Assembly (NCBI GenBank): GCA_947568835.1
Contig: OX387602.1
Location: forward strand, 30,180,133-30,244,132
DNA from: Protonemura montana
Lineage: Eukaryota > Arthropoda > Insecta > Plecoptera > Nemouridae
Direction: 5' to 3'
Length of the DNA stretch: 64,000 nucleotides
Numbering within the stretch: position 1 is the stretch's first letter; each line of letters begins with the position of its first letter. A program made the translations under genes and the position numbers. The notes beneath the pieces are model-generated. The model saw only the letters and a list, made by a program, of their open reading frames with translations. It was not told where the DNA came from and did no database searches. This document shows, in pieces, positions 12,700 through 57,460 of the stretch.

Positions 12700-13851
12700 T
12701 TACACTGAGACATAACCACCAGCACCTAATGTTATATCACATGATAATGAAGATAAGTGCATTGCTTTTAATAATTTTACCTGCTGTTTACTGTGATTGT
12801 CTCCTGATTGAATGGATAAGCGTGTACTTGGAACATGTAACCAAAATTTTCCTAGAGCAGGTTTTGTTACTTCAGAATTAATTTTCACTGTACAGTCCAA
12901 CCCATCATCTTGAAGATCCTCCAACTTCACATCGTCTTCGTGCCAACGTGTCAACAAGTTTACAAGAAAGAAGACAATGTGATATTCTAATGCCAGGTAT
13001 TTCATAATGTTAGCCATTTGACTCAATAATCCTAAACTTTCATTAGATTCTCCATCCAGAAAGTTAAAAAATAATGGGGGAAGAGAATCTACTATCACAA
13101 GTCTTACACCATTCTTACTGTCATGGTCTTGATGAAACATAGTTTTCAGATGATGCAAGTAGGCGAGAAGTTTTCCGATGTCTTCACAAGCAGTCACAAA
13201 TATTCTCTCCATAACGCACCCAACTTCGGCCTCACTACATTGACGGTAGTCAAGGATGTCTTGAATTCTTTTCCCAGAGAATTTGGATCTAGTGTCTACA
13301 AAATGCACAGACTGTTTCAAATGCTGTGCAACGTTGGCAGCAATCGTTAGACAAAGCTGAGTCTTCCCCGAACCAGGTATCCCACAAACTTCATAAAGGT
13401 GGCCAGTATACAACCCGCCATCTAAAATTTCATCCAATCTAAAAAAAAAACACACAATGCAGAACGTGGAATTAATAAAATATGGTTATAAAATCCTGCT
13501 AAATAAGGTGAGTGATAAAAAATTATAGTTTTATACTAAATTTACTTTGAAAAACAACGCAGGTAGTTAACAATACCTGACTATTCCTGTCGGAACAATA
13601 GCAGAGTTGGAAGCACTATCGTTGTAATGATCAGCCCCGAGACATGGAAACTCTGAATAGTTTTCTATCAAACTGTTTCGAATGTTTAATATATCTTTAT
13701 ATGACAGCTTGGTTATAGATACCAGTTTTTCTGGATCTTCTTGAATAAAGTCTAAGACAGTAAATGTTTTTCTTGCATTTAATCTCGTGATTGTCTCTGC
13801 TTTTAATAGAGCGTTCATATGCGTACTTAGTCTAAACATGTTTACTTGCAA
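12700..13851 (-). CDS. RAD51D: DNA repair protein RAD51 homolog 4 (RAD51D)
   Basis: Exon 1 is 13851-13577 and exon 2 is 13438-12700; the intron is 138 bp and the split codon is AG|A. The product is 337 residues (human RAD51D is 328). The N-terminal helical domain contains LSYKDILNIRNSL. The linker NSAIVPTGIVRLDEILDGG runs into the Walker A motif GIPGSGKTQ (residues about 105-115), followed by Walker B RLVIVDSLPP and the C-terminal block KPALGKFWLHVPSTR. Family knowledge: RAD51D is a RecA-fold ATPase of the BCDX2 paralog complex that helps RAD51 load on single-stranded DNA in homologous recombination. ATG at 13839 (MFRLSTHM) is an alternative start. The codons are AT-rich, unlike the GC-rich neighbours. 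A donor-like GTAAAA near 12785 lies inside the ORF, but reading through gives the expected tail. Confidence 0.9.
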
Positions 13852-15185
13852 TGAATGTAAAAATTACAGGTTTAAACCGGCGGAGGCATCTGTCAAGACT
13901 GATGTAGCACGTGATAGAAAGGTCGGCAAGGTAACGCTGCCGTTTAGAACCTTCTCACGCTTACTGAATTTTTGGCGTTCACAATGAAAGGAAAAGAACG
14001 ACGAAAAAGGTATATTCTTCTCAAAATCTTTTCTACCTCCAGTGAGCTTGGTGCTGCCTACATACTGAAATTTTTAACTATTAAATTAATTTAATCATTT
14101 CTCGGATTCCCTTCAAACATCCAACATCAACGCTGCATGCTGTAGCAGTTTACTCGGGCAACCTAGCGGCACTTTGTTGAACTGGCAGTGGAACTTGGGG
14201 GCTCTTGAGCTCGACGCGACGGCGGCCCATGACGACGGGCGAGTGGCGAACCCTAGTTGCCTAGACCAGCTTGGCTTGAACAAGGCTTAGTGCGAGCCGC
14301 CATCAATGGCCGAGTTGCTTGATCGTCCTTGAGCGGTGGCTGTTTGATGGAGCCGGAAAACTTAGATATATCTAGGACATTGATAGTTATGTGTGATAGC
14401 TAAACATTAGTTGTAATTTGCTGCATACGAATATGACAACATCAAGACGGGATGGCAATCGAACGCGATAGAACTTTGTGATAACATTATGGTGAGTTCG
14501 CTCGTCAGGGAATGAAGCCTAGCTGCTAGCAACTATGGCGGAGAGCCGCCGGGATCCATTGCTTTGTTTTCAAGAAAAATACTAAAATGGATTTTTGTTC
14601 GGATTGATGTCAATATTTGCCAACCTCAGCAGTCATTTAAAAGAATCGTGTTTTTTTTAATTTTATTGGGAATTCCACATTTCATATTTTTATTTTATCA
14701 TAACCTAATTGAAATGGGCAGTGTACCCAGGTATTCTAGAAGGGTGCAAATTTGAGTTAAATTAATTCAGCATCTATTTGACAGCCTCGTCGTGACATTC
14801 ATTGATGCCAGCTCAAGCGTCCTTTTTTTCAATTTCTTGTGTTTGTCGCTTGCCTATTAATCCTATTTTGAGCTGAGGGTAGAGTTGACAGCTAAAAATT
14901 GTCATTGCAAGTGGTAACAGTTAGCAGCTTAGTTACCCGACCAAAATAATAATTGTACTTTATGTTGACGATACTTGGCTAGCTCACAACAAAATGAGCA
15001 TTGACTGTCACTAGAAACCCTTGCACACTCACCTTAACAAAAGGAATCTAGGTCTAGAAAAGGATTTGAAGGTCCCTCCTACTCACACATCCCGGATATC
15101 CATGTTTATCCGTGATTGATTTTTCTCAAAATTGATGTTCGAGACATGTTCGAAATTTTGTTTGTGATATTCAGGATGGGTCAAG
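13852..15185. promoter_or_regulatory. divergent promoter region, RAD51D / domino
   Basis: The two start codons lie 1.33 kb apart, pointing away from each other. A GC-rich block at about 14150-14360 and another around 14530-14560 (containing ATGGCGG, a YY1-like core) stand out from AT-rich surroundings. They are the best candidates for CpG-type promoters or a 5' untranslated domino exon. There is no supported ORF. A short upstream ORF begins at 15177 and overlaps the domino ATG. Confidence 0.4.
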
Positions 15186-48116
<32,931 letters not shown>

Positions 48117-48234
48117 GCAGGCATCCTCAATCCAAATACATCCTTATACCTGTGTATTATAATTACAGCGCTTTATACTCGTAGGTTTCCAATCGTTTGG
48201 ATCCGTTGATCAATGTATTTTTTTTTAATTAATC

Positions 48235-48240
48235 AATAAA
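48235..48240 (+). terminator. candidate polyadenylation signal of domino
   Basis: AATAAA 119 nt after the TGA of the long isoform. A foldback MITE starts 17 bp later (48257), so the transcript end may lie in or next to the element. Confidence 0.55.
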
Positions 48241-48256
48241 TTATTATAGGTATTAC

Positions 48257-48656
48257 CGTTGAGTGTAGGTTATAGGTAGAGTTTCAACGTCAATGTTACA
48301 GTCTCTGCGTGAAAAATGACTACCTTACCGACAAAAATGCAGAGTACCGGAAGTTCACGTTAAGTGGAGCCACTGTCGTATGAAATTTAATTTCGATATT
48401 TATCGTATTTACTCGCTTCTTAATATTGTTACGTGTATATCGATCGTTGAGGTAAACATTGATGAAGATTTTTTGAGCATGAAAAGTTTCAAAAGTGAGT
48501 TAACCTACGAGAAATATCGAAATTAAAATTCATACGACAGTGGCTCCACTTAACGTGAACTTCCGGTACTCTGCATTTTTGTCGGTAAGGTAGTCATTTT
48601 TCACGCAGAGACTGTAACATTGACGTTGAAACTCTACCTATAACCTACACTCAACG
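48257..48656. mobile_element. foldback (palindromic) MITE, copy 5
   Basis: 400 bp. Exact 7-bp target duplication GTATTAC (48250-48256 and 48657-48663). Arms begin CGTTGAGTGTAGG. It lies directly downstream of the domino polyadenylation signal. Confidence 0.93.
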
Positions 48657-48663
48657 GTATTAC

Positions 48664-49507
48664 TTACTTGTATTTGCTGGAGTTTGTGTTTAATTTTTAG
48701 TAAAAACGAGCTGAAAATTTGGTCCCATTTCTAGGCCAGTTTGATTTACACGATGAAAGCTGACTATTATTTTCTGTTGTAAAAAGAAGATGCAACTTAT
48801 TTTGTCTGGTTGCCGTGCACCAACGCAAATAAATGCCATAAAAACTTGACCAACGTTAATGAAATTTTGCAGATGTGATGACTGCATTGAGATGTGTAAT
48901 GGCTCAAATTTACAGATTCATAAGTTTCTGCATTCCAGAGTTATTTGCATTTTTCAAGTGTTCATGATTTTAGGAGTTTTTGCCACATTCAACCAAGAAT
49001 CCACACAATGAATTAAATTGGTTGAACTGGTGCAAAGTGATCACTGATCAGTTTGACTTAAAAATCCAGTTTTCGACTGAAGAAATGTGAAGAAGTGAGC
49101 ATTCGCAAAGCTGTAGTAATAGAAAATATTCAAAATTAGCTTTAAAACTTGACTCTTTCCAGCCTTAAACTGCTTTGGCAATGCATTATAAAATTTGTGC
49201 CCAGGTTATTTTGGATCATTGAAGTGTAACTGACAGACCCCTGTTTCGGGTGCAAAGTTGCTGCCAGGGCTAGAGCTAAACAAGTACTGCATGTAAATAA
49301 ACAGTATTGAACTTGCATGATTTGAAACTTTTTAAAAGGTGGTGCCAAGAATCATAATACAAAATTAACTGCAGGCTTGCAATTTGCTCTGGCCATTTTT
49401 TGCATTTTGAATATTTTAAACACTTGAGGTGAGTGGCCCTAAATGGGCAGTTGGAAAATGGGGCATTTTTAAAAGAGCAGAAAAAAAGATACAACTTCTA
49501 GGCCAGA
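48664..49507. other. intergenic between domino and the ANKMY1-like gene
   Basis: AT-rich DNA without a supported ORF. It must contain the promoter and perhaps a 5' exon of the next gene. None was recognised. Confidence 0.45.
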
Positions 49508-52500
49508 TTGATTATTAATATGATTTACACCTTCACCATTTTGTTATTGAAATTGACAGGAACAGGTAATTCAAGGAAGAGCAAGCTTGTGGAAAATTCT
49601 TTATTCATTCATAGTTCTATGTCGTTTCAAATACCATATTATGGATTGTCTATGGACATCATATCTGAACGATCATCAGAAAACTGTTTGCACGGTGCGG
49701 GTGGATACGAGTCTTTAAAGACAATAGAAACCAACTTTGAAGAGCCTGTGAATGAGTTGATCAAATCATTAAGTTGGATCGACAACAATCGAGTCCAGCG
49801 TTATGAGGGGCATATGTTAAATGAGAGCCTGCACGGTGCTGGCCACTACGTGTGGAGCCGAAATGTCTTTCGTCCGCTTAGCGAGAGCGTAATATCGACC
49901 ACATATGAAGGAACTTTCTACGCCAATTCCAAAGAAGGTTACGGCCTTTTATCTTACAAAGATGGTTCGACTTTCGAAGGATTGTTTAAGGCTGGCGAGC
50001 CGTTTGGACCGGGAGTGTTCACCGAAAGCAACGGAAGCCAGAACGTCGGCATCTGGCGAAGTTCCAGGCTCAATCGAATCTACGTCGCAGTGGACGGTGT
50101 ACCTAGGATAGCCGAGTCAAGCGCAGCCAAGGTCAAGCTGATGAAGTACCGTAGGCTGGTCCCAGGTGTGCAGGAGTGCGGAGTGGTTGAAGATTTCACT
50201 AGGCTGGTGCTATCGCAGATGGGAGCCTCGGAAACTATCACAAACAAGTCTCACTCGAAACTTTTCAACCCAAAAGCCAGGAGTCCAAAAAGCCTATTTT
50301 TCAACCAATGCTCGCACGAGAAAGCATATTTTAATGAGCCAGATAGCTGCGAAGACGAAGTCGTAAGTCTAAACGAGGCAGGCGACGAGGCTTTCCTAAG
50401 CGAGCAGACCTGTAACACGACGATACAATCCGAGAAACGCATGTCAGATGCAAGCTCATTAAATAAACGCAGCTCAGATGCTAGTACACACAAGACAGAA
50501 GCAAGCATTCAGGAAATACCAACGCCAACCATGACTTACCTGGTGGCTTGGAACAACGAACCGTTCATGGTGGACGTTCTGAGTCACGTGTACCGGAACC
50601 GGCCGTTCGAACGCGACGTTACCTTCGACATTGGACAGCTGGTCACCGGGCAACGCAAACGCTGGCGGTGTAGCGGCGATCACGAGGAGGTGGCGCACAC
50701 GTACCTGAAGGCAGCCGCCGAAGGGGCCAAGGAGCAAGTGCAGAGAATCGTTACGTTCTTCGCACTCGACGAAAACGTCTCGGATGCAAGGGGGAACAAT
50801 GCCGTCCATTTTGCAGCCGCCGGGGATTTTTGCGACATCGTCAACTATCTCGTCAGGGAAGGTATTTCAGTCATTTCTTGGCACTCGAAATTGTTTCAAA
50901 ATAAAAGGTATGTAGCTCAATTCTTTCAGCTTGTTCACGACTCAAGTCTGAATGATCATGTTCAGGTCTACAGACCTTATGGTTCATTTATCACCAGTAT
51001 AATTTACGTTAATATTCTATCTCTAAGATCAGGGTCAAGGTTAATAAGCCCATGTTTCATATTGCTGATACTTACGTTAAAATCCAAAATAGAAACCAAC
51101 TGATTTATCTAGGTCTTCAACTAGGTGAACGTGCTCAATGTTTAGGATCAACTTTTTAGTGAAGGAAAACAGAAGATCCTGTTTTTTCTGGTACCTAGTA
51201 GCATAGCATCCCTGGGGAAGTTCTCTACATTTCTGGCTTGACATTCCCCACAACACGATAACAAGGCTATATGGTATATAGAAACGCATCGACTAGCTTA
51301 AAAAAACACTCTTAATTTAAGAAAAACAGTTTCAAAAACGAAGTACTCGGGAGTAAATTAGGGACCTCAATCGCAGTGTTATTTTGATGTTCAGTTCAGT
51401 TCAAGGCCCAGGTTCACTCAATGGTATCATTTCAAACAAAGGACCAATTTCCCATGGAATTAAATTGTTTAACTTATTACCATATGATTTGAAATGTAAA
51501 AAAACTGACGAAGAATTCTCGACTGAGCTAAAAGGTTACCTGTTGAAAAAATTGTTTTTATTCTGTAAACGAGTTTCTAAATAGAAGTACTGTGTAAATT
51601 AGTTTATATGCATATTGTTTATTAGTTTGCAGTTTACCCCTTGACATGTCTCATACCATTATGGTCAATCGGGATAATAAAAAGAATTATTATTATTATT
51701 ATTATATCGCACTTGCGATGGCGTTGGCATAGGAGGACTCTCAGCGACAATCTCTTCATGTCAGGAGTGAACGTGAACCAGCAGAACGACGAGGGTCTGA
51801 CGCCGCTGGCGCTGAGCCTGGCTCGCTACGTCACGGTACGGAACCGCGCAGCTCGTTGGGAGCTCGCGTTCCTACCGCCGCCGAGCGAGATTCTCACGAG
51901 GCCCGACGGCGACTGCGAGCCGCTCGAGTGGAATCTACGCCACTCGAAATCGAGCATCATCGTCGGAGAGGACGATACAGACGACGATGCTGCACTCGAG
52001 ATTTTCATGGCGCAGCTTGCCAAGGCTGGCGGCAAGCTCACCGACGACATCGTTGTGCCGGTGAGGAAGTATCTGATGAGCCTGAGGCCACTGCTGGTCT
52101 TGCCGGAAAGATCAGAAACAGGGGACAAAAAGAAGAAGGGCAAAGAGAAAAAAGGTTTATTTGTTTATTTGTTTATTGGCTACTGACAATTACATTGTAG
52201 TTGTATCGGCCTATTCTAGTAAAGATTTTTATATGTAGGTAAAATTGTAATATTGTTATTTTATAGGTGCGAAGGGGGGCAATAAGTCGGAAAAAACTGG
52301 CAGCGAGAAGGAGAATAAAAGCAAGGATGGCAGCAAAAAAGCCGGTAAGAAAGGGAAGAAGAAGGACACGGAGACCGACGAGAGTGGTTCCAAAAAGAAG
52401 AAGAAGAACAAGGTTGTTTTGGAGGAGAAGGAGCCCGAAGAGGAACCCGTCGACCCAGCCGCGCTAACGCAAGACGAGGTCAACGAGCTCTTCAAGATCG

Positions 52501-55500
52501 AGGCGACAATCTTTACGCTGCTTGACCTCGGAGCCGACCCAAACATCGGCCAATCCCCCGCGTCGCCCCTGATTCTCTCGCTGTTCGCGCGAAACGCCGC
52601 GTTGGCAGATGCGCTGCTGAGCCGCGGCGCATTTGCCACGGCGCCGTCGCTTGGCCACGGCTTCGGCCTGGCTCCGTTGCACATCGTGTGCCTCATGGCG
52701 CCGGTCCTAGAGGGAGCCGAGCTCGTGCGCCTCCTGGTCGCATACGGTGCTGATCCTCATGCGGAGGCAGACCTCGGCTACGACATCAATGGCAAAAGCG
52801 CGCTGCTCGCCGGATTGGACGAAGTTGACGAGGCCGGTCTGCACGGGATGACGCCGCTCCACACCCTGGCGTTGCGATCGGATTTCCGTCACGGCGTCGA
52901 AACGGCCGCGTTGCTGACGGAGCTGATCGGCGCCGTCGTCGCTGCGAGCGGCGAGCCGATCTGTCGCCATGACTACTTGGGCCACTCGCCGCTGTCGCTG
53001 GGCGCGTTTCGCGGGGACGCGGACACGGTCAGAGCGTTGCTCGCGCTCGGGAAGTTTGACCCGAACGAGGAGCTCGGGCTGGGACTCGGCAACGTCCTCT
53101 CCGTTCTGGCCTCGTTGCGGTTCTTCGATCTCTTTCCCGTCGCCGACCGAATCAAGCTGAGCGACCTGCTAATCGCGCACGGTGCCAATCCGCTGCAGAA
53201 ATTCACTACGGACGACGGGGATTTTCACGGAAACGTTGTCGATTTCTGCAACGCAGAGGTGCGGAAGGAAATTGAAAAACAACCGAACCCGAAAAAGGTC
53301 GCCAAGGAAGTGTTGGCAAGACTGAAGGAATACAAGAAGTTTACGTCAAGCCTACTGGATCGCGCCCGGGGGCGACAGGTACGATGCGCTCTCGGTGGCG
53401 TCACGGTGGCACTGGCCAGCGCCGCGCGGAAGGTCGTCGACCTCACCGGCTCTCGGCAAGACCTCACCGGCAAGCGAGTCAAGGAGTTGGCCAACCTGCT
53501 TACCGAGTGGGAGCTCGTCAGGTGCTTGGTCCTGCTCACAGAGGGCCGGCGTATTGCGCCCACTTCGGCCGAGGCGGCGCTGATGCTTGCATCGGTGCGT
53601 AAGGAAAACCAAATGAGTGCGCAGTTTGCCGGGCCAACGAACGCTGAGATCCTGGTGTACCTCCAGCCGTTGCTGAGACCAGATGACGACATCCAGGAGA
53701 CAGGAGACCCAGGAGACAATGTGCAGGTAGCCACTCAATGAACTAGAATATCAGCTATAATTCGGAGAGAACGATGGGAAATCTGTAAATCAACCAAAGT
53801 CTCTGTGCCAAAATGTGACATGAAAATTGTATTTGACCCCAAAAGGTTGCTACTTGCTTTAATCTGCTCTAACAAGCTTTGAAACTCCAGTTAAAGAGGG
53901 TGTTGAACAATGTCTATTGCAAGTTTCTGTCCGCTGGAAAAGTTTTTGTAAATTAAAACAGTTTATTCAAAACTGTTTCCCATTTTTCCATTTCCGAAAC
54001 GGTCGAAACGGTTTAGGTCCACAGGCATTGTTTGAAAGCTTGTGGGACCTTTGATTGAGATAATTAGAAAACTGGTTGCACCCACCTATGTGAAATCTGA
54101 TTTAAATTGCAATCGGCTGCACCCTTGTTTGTACCTCGGCCCTAACGCCCGCTGTTGGTTTCCATGCCGGGGTTCACGCGGCTTGTGCCGTTCGCGGTGC
54201 CTCCAGAGCTGGACGGGAACGCATTGCCGCCGACAGCATGCTTTGAGTGCGCACGTGCCGACGTGGCCAGCCTGGAGACGTGCCCTCGTTGCGGTCTCGT
54301 GGCGTTCTGCTCCAAGGCGTGCAACAAGGCAAACCTGGGTCGCAAAGGGCCGTTCATGCACCGCTGTGCGATCACATTTTTTGGAGTCAAAGACCCAGGC
54401 ACGATTCCCGTCGTCTGGGGACAGCTCTGGAAGGAGGGCAAGGGCAAGAAGGGGAAGGGCAAGAAGGGGAAGGACAAAAAGGGAAAGGACAAAAAGAAGC
54501 CCAAGTCTGCCGAATCTGGACTCAACCCGAAGACCGAGTTCTTCAAGTCACTCGAGTTCAACGACGGAAACGATTATGACAAAATGCCCGGAGAGGAGAT
54601 TTCTCTCCAGACGACCGAGAACGTTGAAGTGATGATGTCGATAAAACAAGCCGAAGATCAACCTTTCGAGGTAACTGACGAGTGTGTGGCAGAAAAAGAT
54701 ATGACGACGCTTGACGATACAAAAGCAGTGGAATTTACAGATGCAATAGCAGGCTCGCTGGGTTCCGGCGAACTCCGGTGCTGTTCACGTAAGCGTTGGA
54801 AGAACTCGGAACGTGCTCAGGTGACCAAGAACCTTCTGAAAGTCAGCTTGCGGCTCTCCAAGCACACCATCCTTGCCGAGCAGGACATGCACAGGGAAAG
54901 CACTCAAGACCTTGCCGGCAGACGGCTTTTTCCTTGTTCTTCCGAAAACATCAACCAGAGCCTTCAGTCTGTGTCTGCAAGAACGAACAGGCAGTCTGGG
55001 TTGCGTCCAGACCACGCCAGGGGAGGGAAAGTTAGCGGCACTGAGGCGGAGACTCCGAACGAGTCTGGAGCACAGACGGACAATGGAGCTAACCTCTTCA
55101 TGGAGACAGGTGCAGCCCTCGGAATACTAGAGGAACAAATAGAAGGAAATGGAATGGAAGGGAACGGTGAGGCGGTCAAAAAGACACCGAGAAACGTCTA
55201 CAAAGGTGTGGGCAAGAAGGCAGATGAGACAGCTGATAAAAGCAGCAAGCAAGTGAAGCGAAAGACCGGGATGAAGGATGTGGCGAAGACGACGACGACA
55301 TTGTACAATCCTGGCAGCGGCGGCAAGCAATCGACACAGTTTGAAGTTCGCAAGGAACCCGTTGGTAACTCGAAGGGTAACACTCTTGTCTGCCAAGTCA
55401 TGAGGTGTGACGAGTCGAGGCAGGAATGGGACGGCCAGAAAAGGTTGGTTGCCGTCCCGCAAGATGTCTTCGAGTACTTCCCCGCACGGGCCATCTGCGC

Positions 55501-55648
55501 CTTGCTCGGTAAGCTTGGCATGTCGGGTGGTGCCGCGTTCAGCCCTGACGTCTTCCTCTTGCCGTACGCAATTTACAAGAACGGCGACCTCTACTACTGT
55601 GTCAAAGAGCCCTCGCCACCGGCCTGCGACAACTCCAGCTTTGTGTGA
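49508..55648 (+). CDS. ANKMY1: ANKMY1-like protein (MORN, ankyrin and MYND domains)
   Basis: Exons 49508-50861, 51765-52154, 52267-53726 and probably 54209-55648, in phase. MORN-type motifs occur early (RYEGHMLNESLHGAGHYVW, TYEGTFYANSKEGYGLLSY, TFEGLFKAGEPFGPGVF). Ankyrin-type repeats follow (ARGNNAVHFAAAGDFCDIVN, VNVNQQNDEGLTPLALSLA, LLDLGADPN, FGLAPLHIVC...LVAYGADPHAEA, LHGMTPLHTLAL, YLGHSPLSLGAFRGDADTV), then a MYND finger. This order is that of ANKMY1, whose role is poorly known. Met at 49508 gives an unlikely hydrophobic start; ATG at 49619 (MSFQIPYYGL) or an upstream exon may be the real beginning. A lysine-rich insert (52280-52420) splits the ankyrin region. If the third exon is not spliced, it stops at 53741. 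Confidence 0.75.
51384..51665 (+). pseudogene. LINE ORF2 C-terminal fragment in ANKMY1 intron 1
   Basis: KGPISHGIKLFNLLPYDLK ... FSTELKGYLLKKLFLF then stop, with a 3' end followed by (ATT)n at 51688-51705. Same pattern as the other LINE tails. Confidence 0.55.
54164..55648 (+). CDS. ANKMY1: MYND-finger exon with long C-terminal extension
   Basis: The open frame from ATG 54164 (MPGFTRLVPFAVPPELDG) covers 494 residues. The MYND zinc finger is CFECARADVASLETCPRCG...FCSKACNKANLG...FMHRC, with all eight ligands: seven Cys, one His. It is followed by a Lys/Gly repeat (GKGKKGKGKKGKDKKGKDKK), an acidic middle part and a conserved-looking end (NTLVCQVMRCDESRQEWDG, VFEYFPARAICALLGKLG). No AG in phase lies upstream of the ATG before a TAA at 54143. 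The exon therefore either starts at 54209 (AG at 54207-54208) as part of ANKMY1, or is a separate gene from 54164. MYND domains bind proline-rich protein motifs. Confidence 0.7.
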   Translation: MPGFTRLVPFAVPPELDGNALPPTACFECARADVASLETCPRCGLVAFCSKACNKANLGRKGPFMHRCAITFFGVKDPGTIPVVWGQLWKEGKGKKGKGKKGKDKKGKDKKKPKSAESGLNPKTEFFKSLEFNDGNDYDKMPGEEISLQTTENVEVMMSIKQAEDQPFEVTDECVAEKDMTTLDDTKAVEFTDAIAGSLGSGELRCCSRKRWKNSERAQVTKNLLKVSLRLSKHTILAEQDMHRESTQDLAGRRLFPCSSENINQSLQSVSARTNRQSGLRPDHARGGKVSGTEAETPNESGAQTDNGANLFMETGAALGILEEQIEGNGMEGNGEAVKKTPRNVYKGVGKKADETADKSSKQVKRKTGMKDVAKTTTTLYNPGSGGKQSTQFEVRKEPVGNSKGNTLVCQVMRCDESRQEWDGQKRLVAVPQDVFEYFPARAICALLGKLGMSGGAAFSPDVFLLPYAIYKNGDLYYCVKEPSPPACDNSSFV

Positions 55649-55769
55649 CTTGAGCCTGTGGTTTTAATGGATTTATTATAAATATTTATTTGGAACATGT
55701 ACTTTCGTTATCTCAAACTTGCGTCTATTTGTTCTAGTAATTTAGATGTTGTATGTCCACTATATGTTT

Positions 55770-55852
55770 TCATGGGGCGTAACTTCGTGGTTAACGTGCT
55801 TGTGCCCTTCTTTGAAGGTTATTAGCTCGAATTCCGATCAGGGAGCCTTTGG
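55770..55852 (+). repeat. tRNA-derived SINE head, diverged
   Basis: GGGGCGTAACTTCGTGGTTAAC...AGCTCGAATTCC has A-box-like and B-box-like strings at tRNA spacing. A different source tRNA from the main SINE family. Confidence 0.45.
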
Positions 55853-56083
55853 TAGCACCGAGCAAGCGAATGAGTTGGTTTCAGCTCCCGAGTGGAAACT
55901 CCAAAAAAACCAAAAAAATCTGCAACAACCATCTATCTTTCGAGATAAAAACGGACCATTCTGTCCCATGTAGCAGTTAGCATCCTATTCTAGAGTTGCT
56001 AAGAACTCCTCCGTACAAGTCGCCTCGGCCTCTTCCTCCTTGAGAGGATCCCTTATCCCACCCCGCGAAAACTGGAATATTTG

Positions 56084-56165
56084 TGCCCGGATAGCTCAGT
56101 TGGTAGAGCACCCGACCGGCAATTGGGAGGTCCCGGGTTCTTAACTTGGTTCGGTTGCACATTTT
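56084..56165 (+). repeat. tRNA-like sequence, broken in the T arm
   Basis: GCCCGGATAGCTCAGTTGGTAGAGCA followed by CCCGA CCGGCAA TTGGG gives good D and anticodon arms (anticodon GGC), but the T arm reads CCGGGTTCTTAACTTGG and does not close, and the acceptor stem is missing. A tRNA pseudogene or SINE head, not a working tRNA. Confidence 0.6.
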
Positions 56166-56186
56166 TCCAGTCTATCTTCCTTTCCA

Positions 56187-56515
56187 TCATACACATGACC
56201 AGTTATGTTTGGGAGAGAGATTGGATGGATGACAGTTAGTACAGCAACTTCACTCGCCTTGCAACTGCATGGATTTGTGAAGGAATCCTGTTGTTCGCGT
56301 TGTATCGTCCTTCGGAAGGGACGTTAAGCCGGTGGTCCCCTTGGTGCTTTTCGAAAATAGTAGGCTACGTGCCGGCACAGGGTTTCCTCTCCTTCCTTCT
56401 AGGCTAGGTTAGGTTTCTCATAATCCTCATCATCATCCACTCATTCACTGACACCTTTAGACCAGTGCCATAGAGCCAGCTGTCAAAGCAGTGTATTGTT
56501 ACACATTACAAAGCA
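56187..56515 (+). repeat. 5S-rRNA-type SINE, 5' truncated
   Basis: From CATCATACACATGACCAGTT through CCGTCCTTCGGAAGGGACG and GGCTAGGTTAGGTTTC to the diverged end CAAAGCAGTGTATTGTTAC. Confidence 0.75.
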
Positions 56516-57460
56516 ATCAATCAACTGAGCCACCTGAATGAGAGCTGGTTTGTCATTTAGACCAACCCTTTAAATCACATGCCATGTCACGTGCTTGATA
56601 GGTACCTACCTCTCTTCTTTAAATGGAAATAAACACCAATTCTATTCCAATCCCAATCCAATTCTATTTTAGTGCACACTCCACTAGTTTGCTGCATTCG
56701 AAGCTCTAAAAAAAATCCAGCGTAAGTAAAACACTTGCATCTCAGTACAATCACGTTGCAACAATCTAACGCGCTTGCTGGAGTTTTCATTGGAAGAAAC
56801 TTTACTACTGGTCAAGTGGACTGCAGGAAAAATTATCGGTTTATTTTGTAGGCAAAAAAACTAAGTTCAACATGAAATCTGCATAATCTGCATAAAAACT
56901 TTATTGCACGATCAAAGGCTTAAAACCAAGAAATCCTTCTTGACCACCTAAAATTTTCTCAGCTTTTCAATGCTTTTTTTATTTGTTTGTAATCTTTAAC
57001 GGGTCGTTAGCAATAAACCCAAACGTTGTGTAAGGCACACCAATAATGAGGAATCGTATACCGCCGTATGGCTAATCCTGGAGAGCGATCATGTAACTTT
57101 TAACAAAACCGATCGGTTTTGAAAGCACTCGGTTTTGTTAACGATGGTGATTTCGAAATCGATGTGATAGCGATTGTGTAACTCAATCGTTCACGAAACC
57201 ATTCGAAATCTCCCGGCCATGTGATTTCTATTCGGGACAGACATTTTCTGGACGTTTTCTCCGCCTATACAATAACAACAATAACAATAACAACAATAAG
57301 ACAATAACAACAAGGAGGCGATCCGTCGAATCGCCTCCTTGTTGTTATTGTCGATTTGGTGTGGTTCTTTTGTAGTATTTGCAACAGTGGGAAATTGTTT
57401 CCGCAGTCAGATTTCTGAAAATTAGGCAACGGTGCATATTGTGCATGTTCCAACAGGTAC
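56516..57460. other. intergenic, with one strong hairpin
   Basis: No gene seen. (ACAATAACA)-type simple repeats at 57269-57315 lead into a perfect inverted repeat at 57300-57352: two 23-bp arms (GACAATAACAACAAGGAGGC...) and a 7-base loop CCGTCGA. Confidence 0.6.

Noticed and set aside
56084-56165. A functional tRNA-Ala(GGC) gene
   Set aside because: D and anticodon arms look right, but the T arm and acceptor stem do not close.
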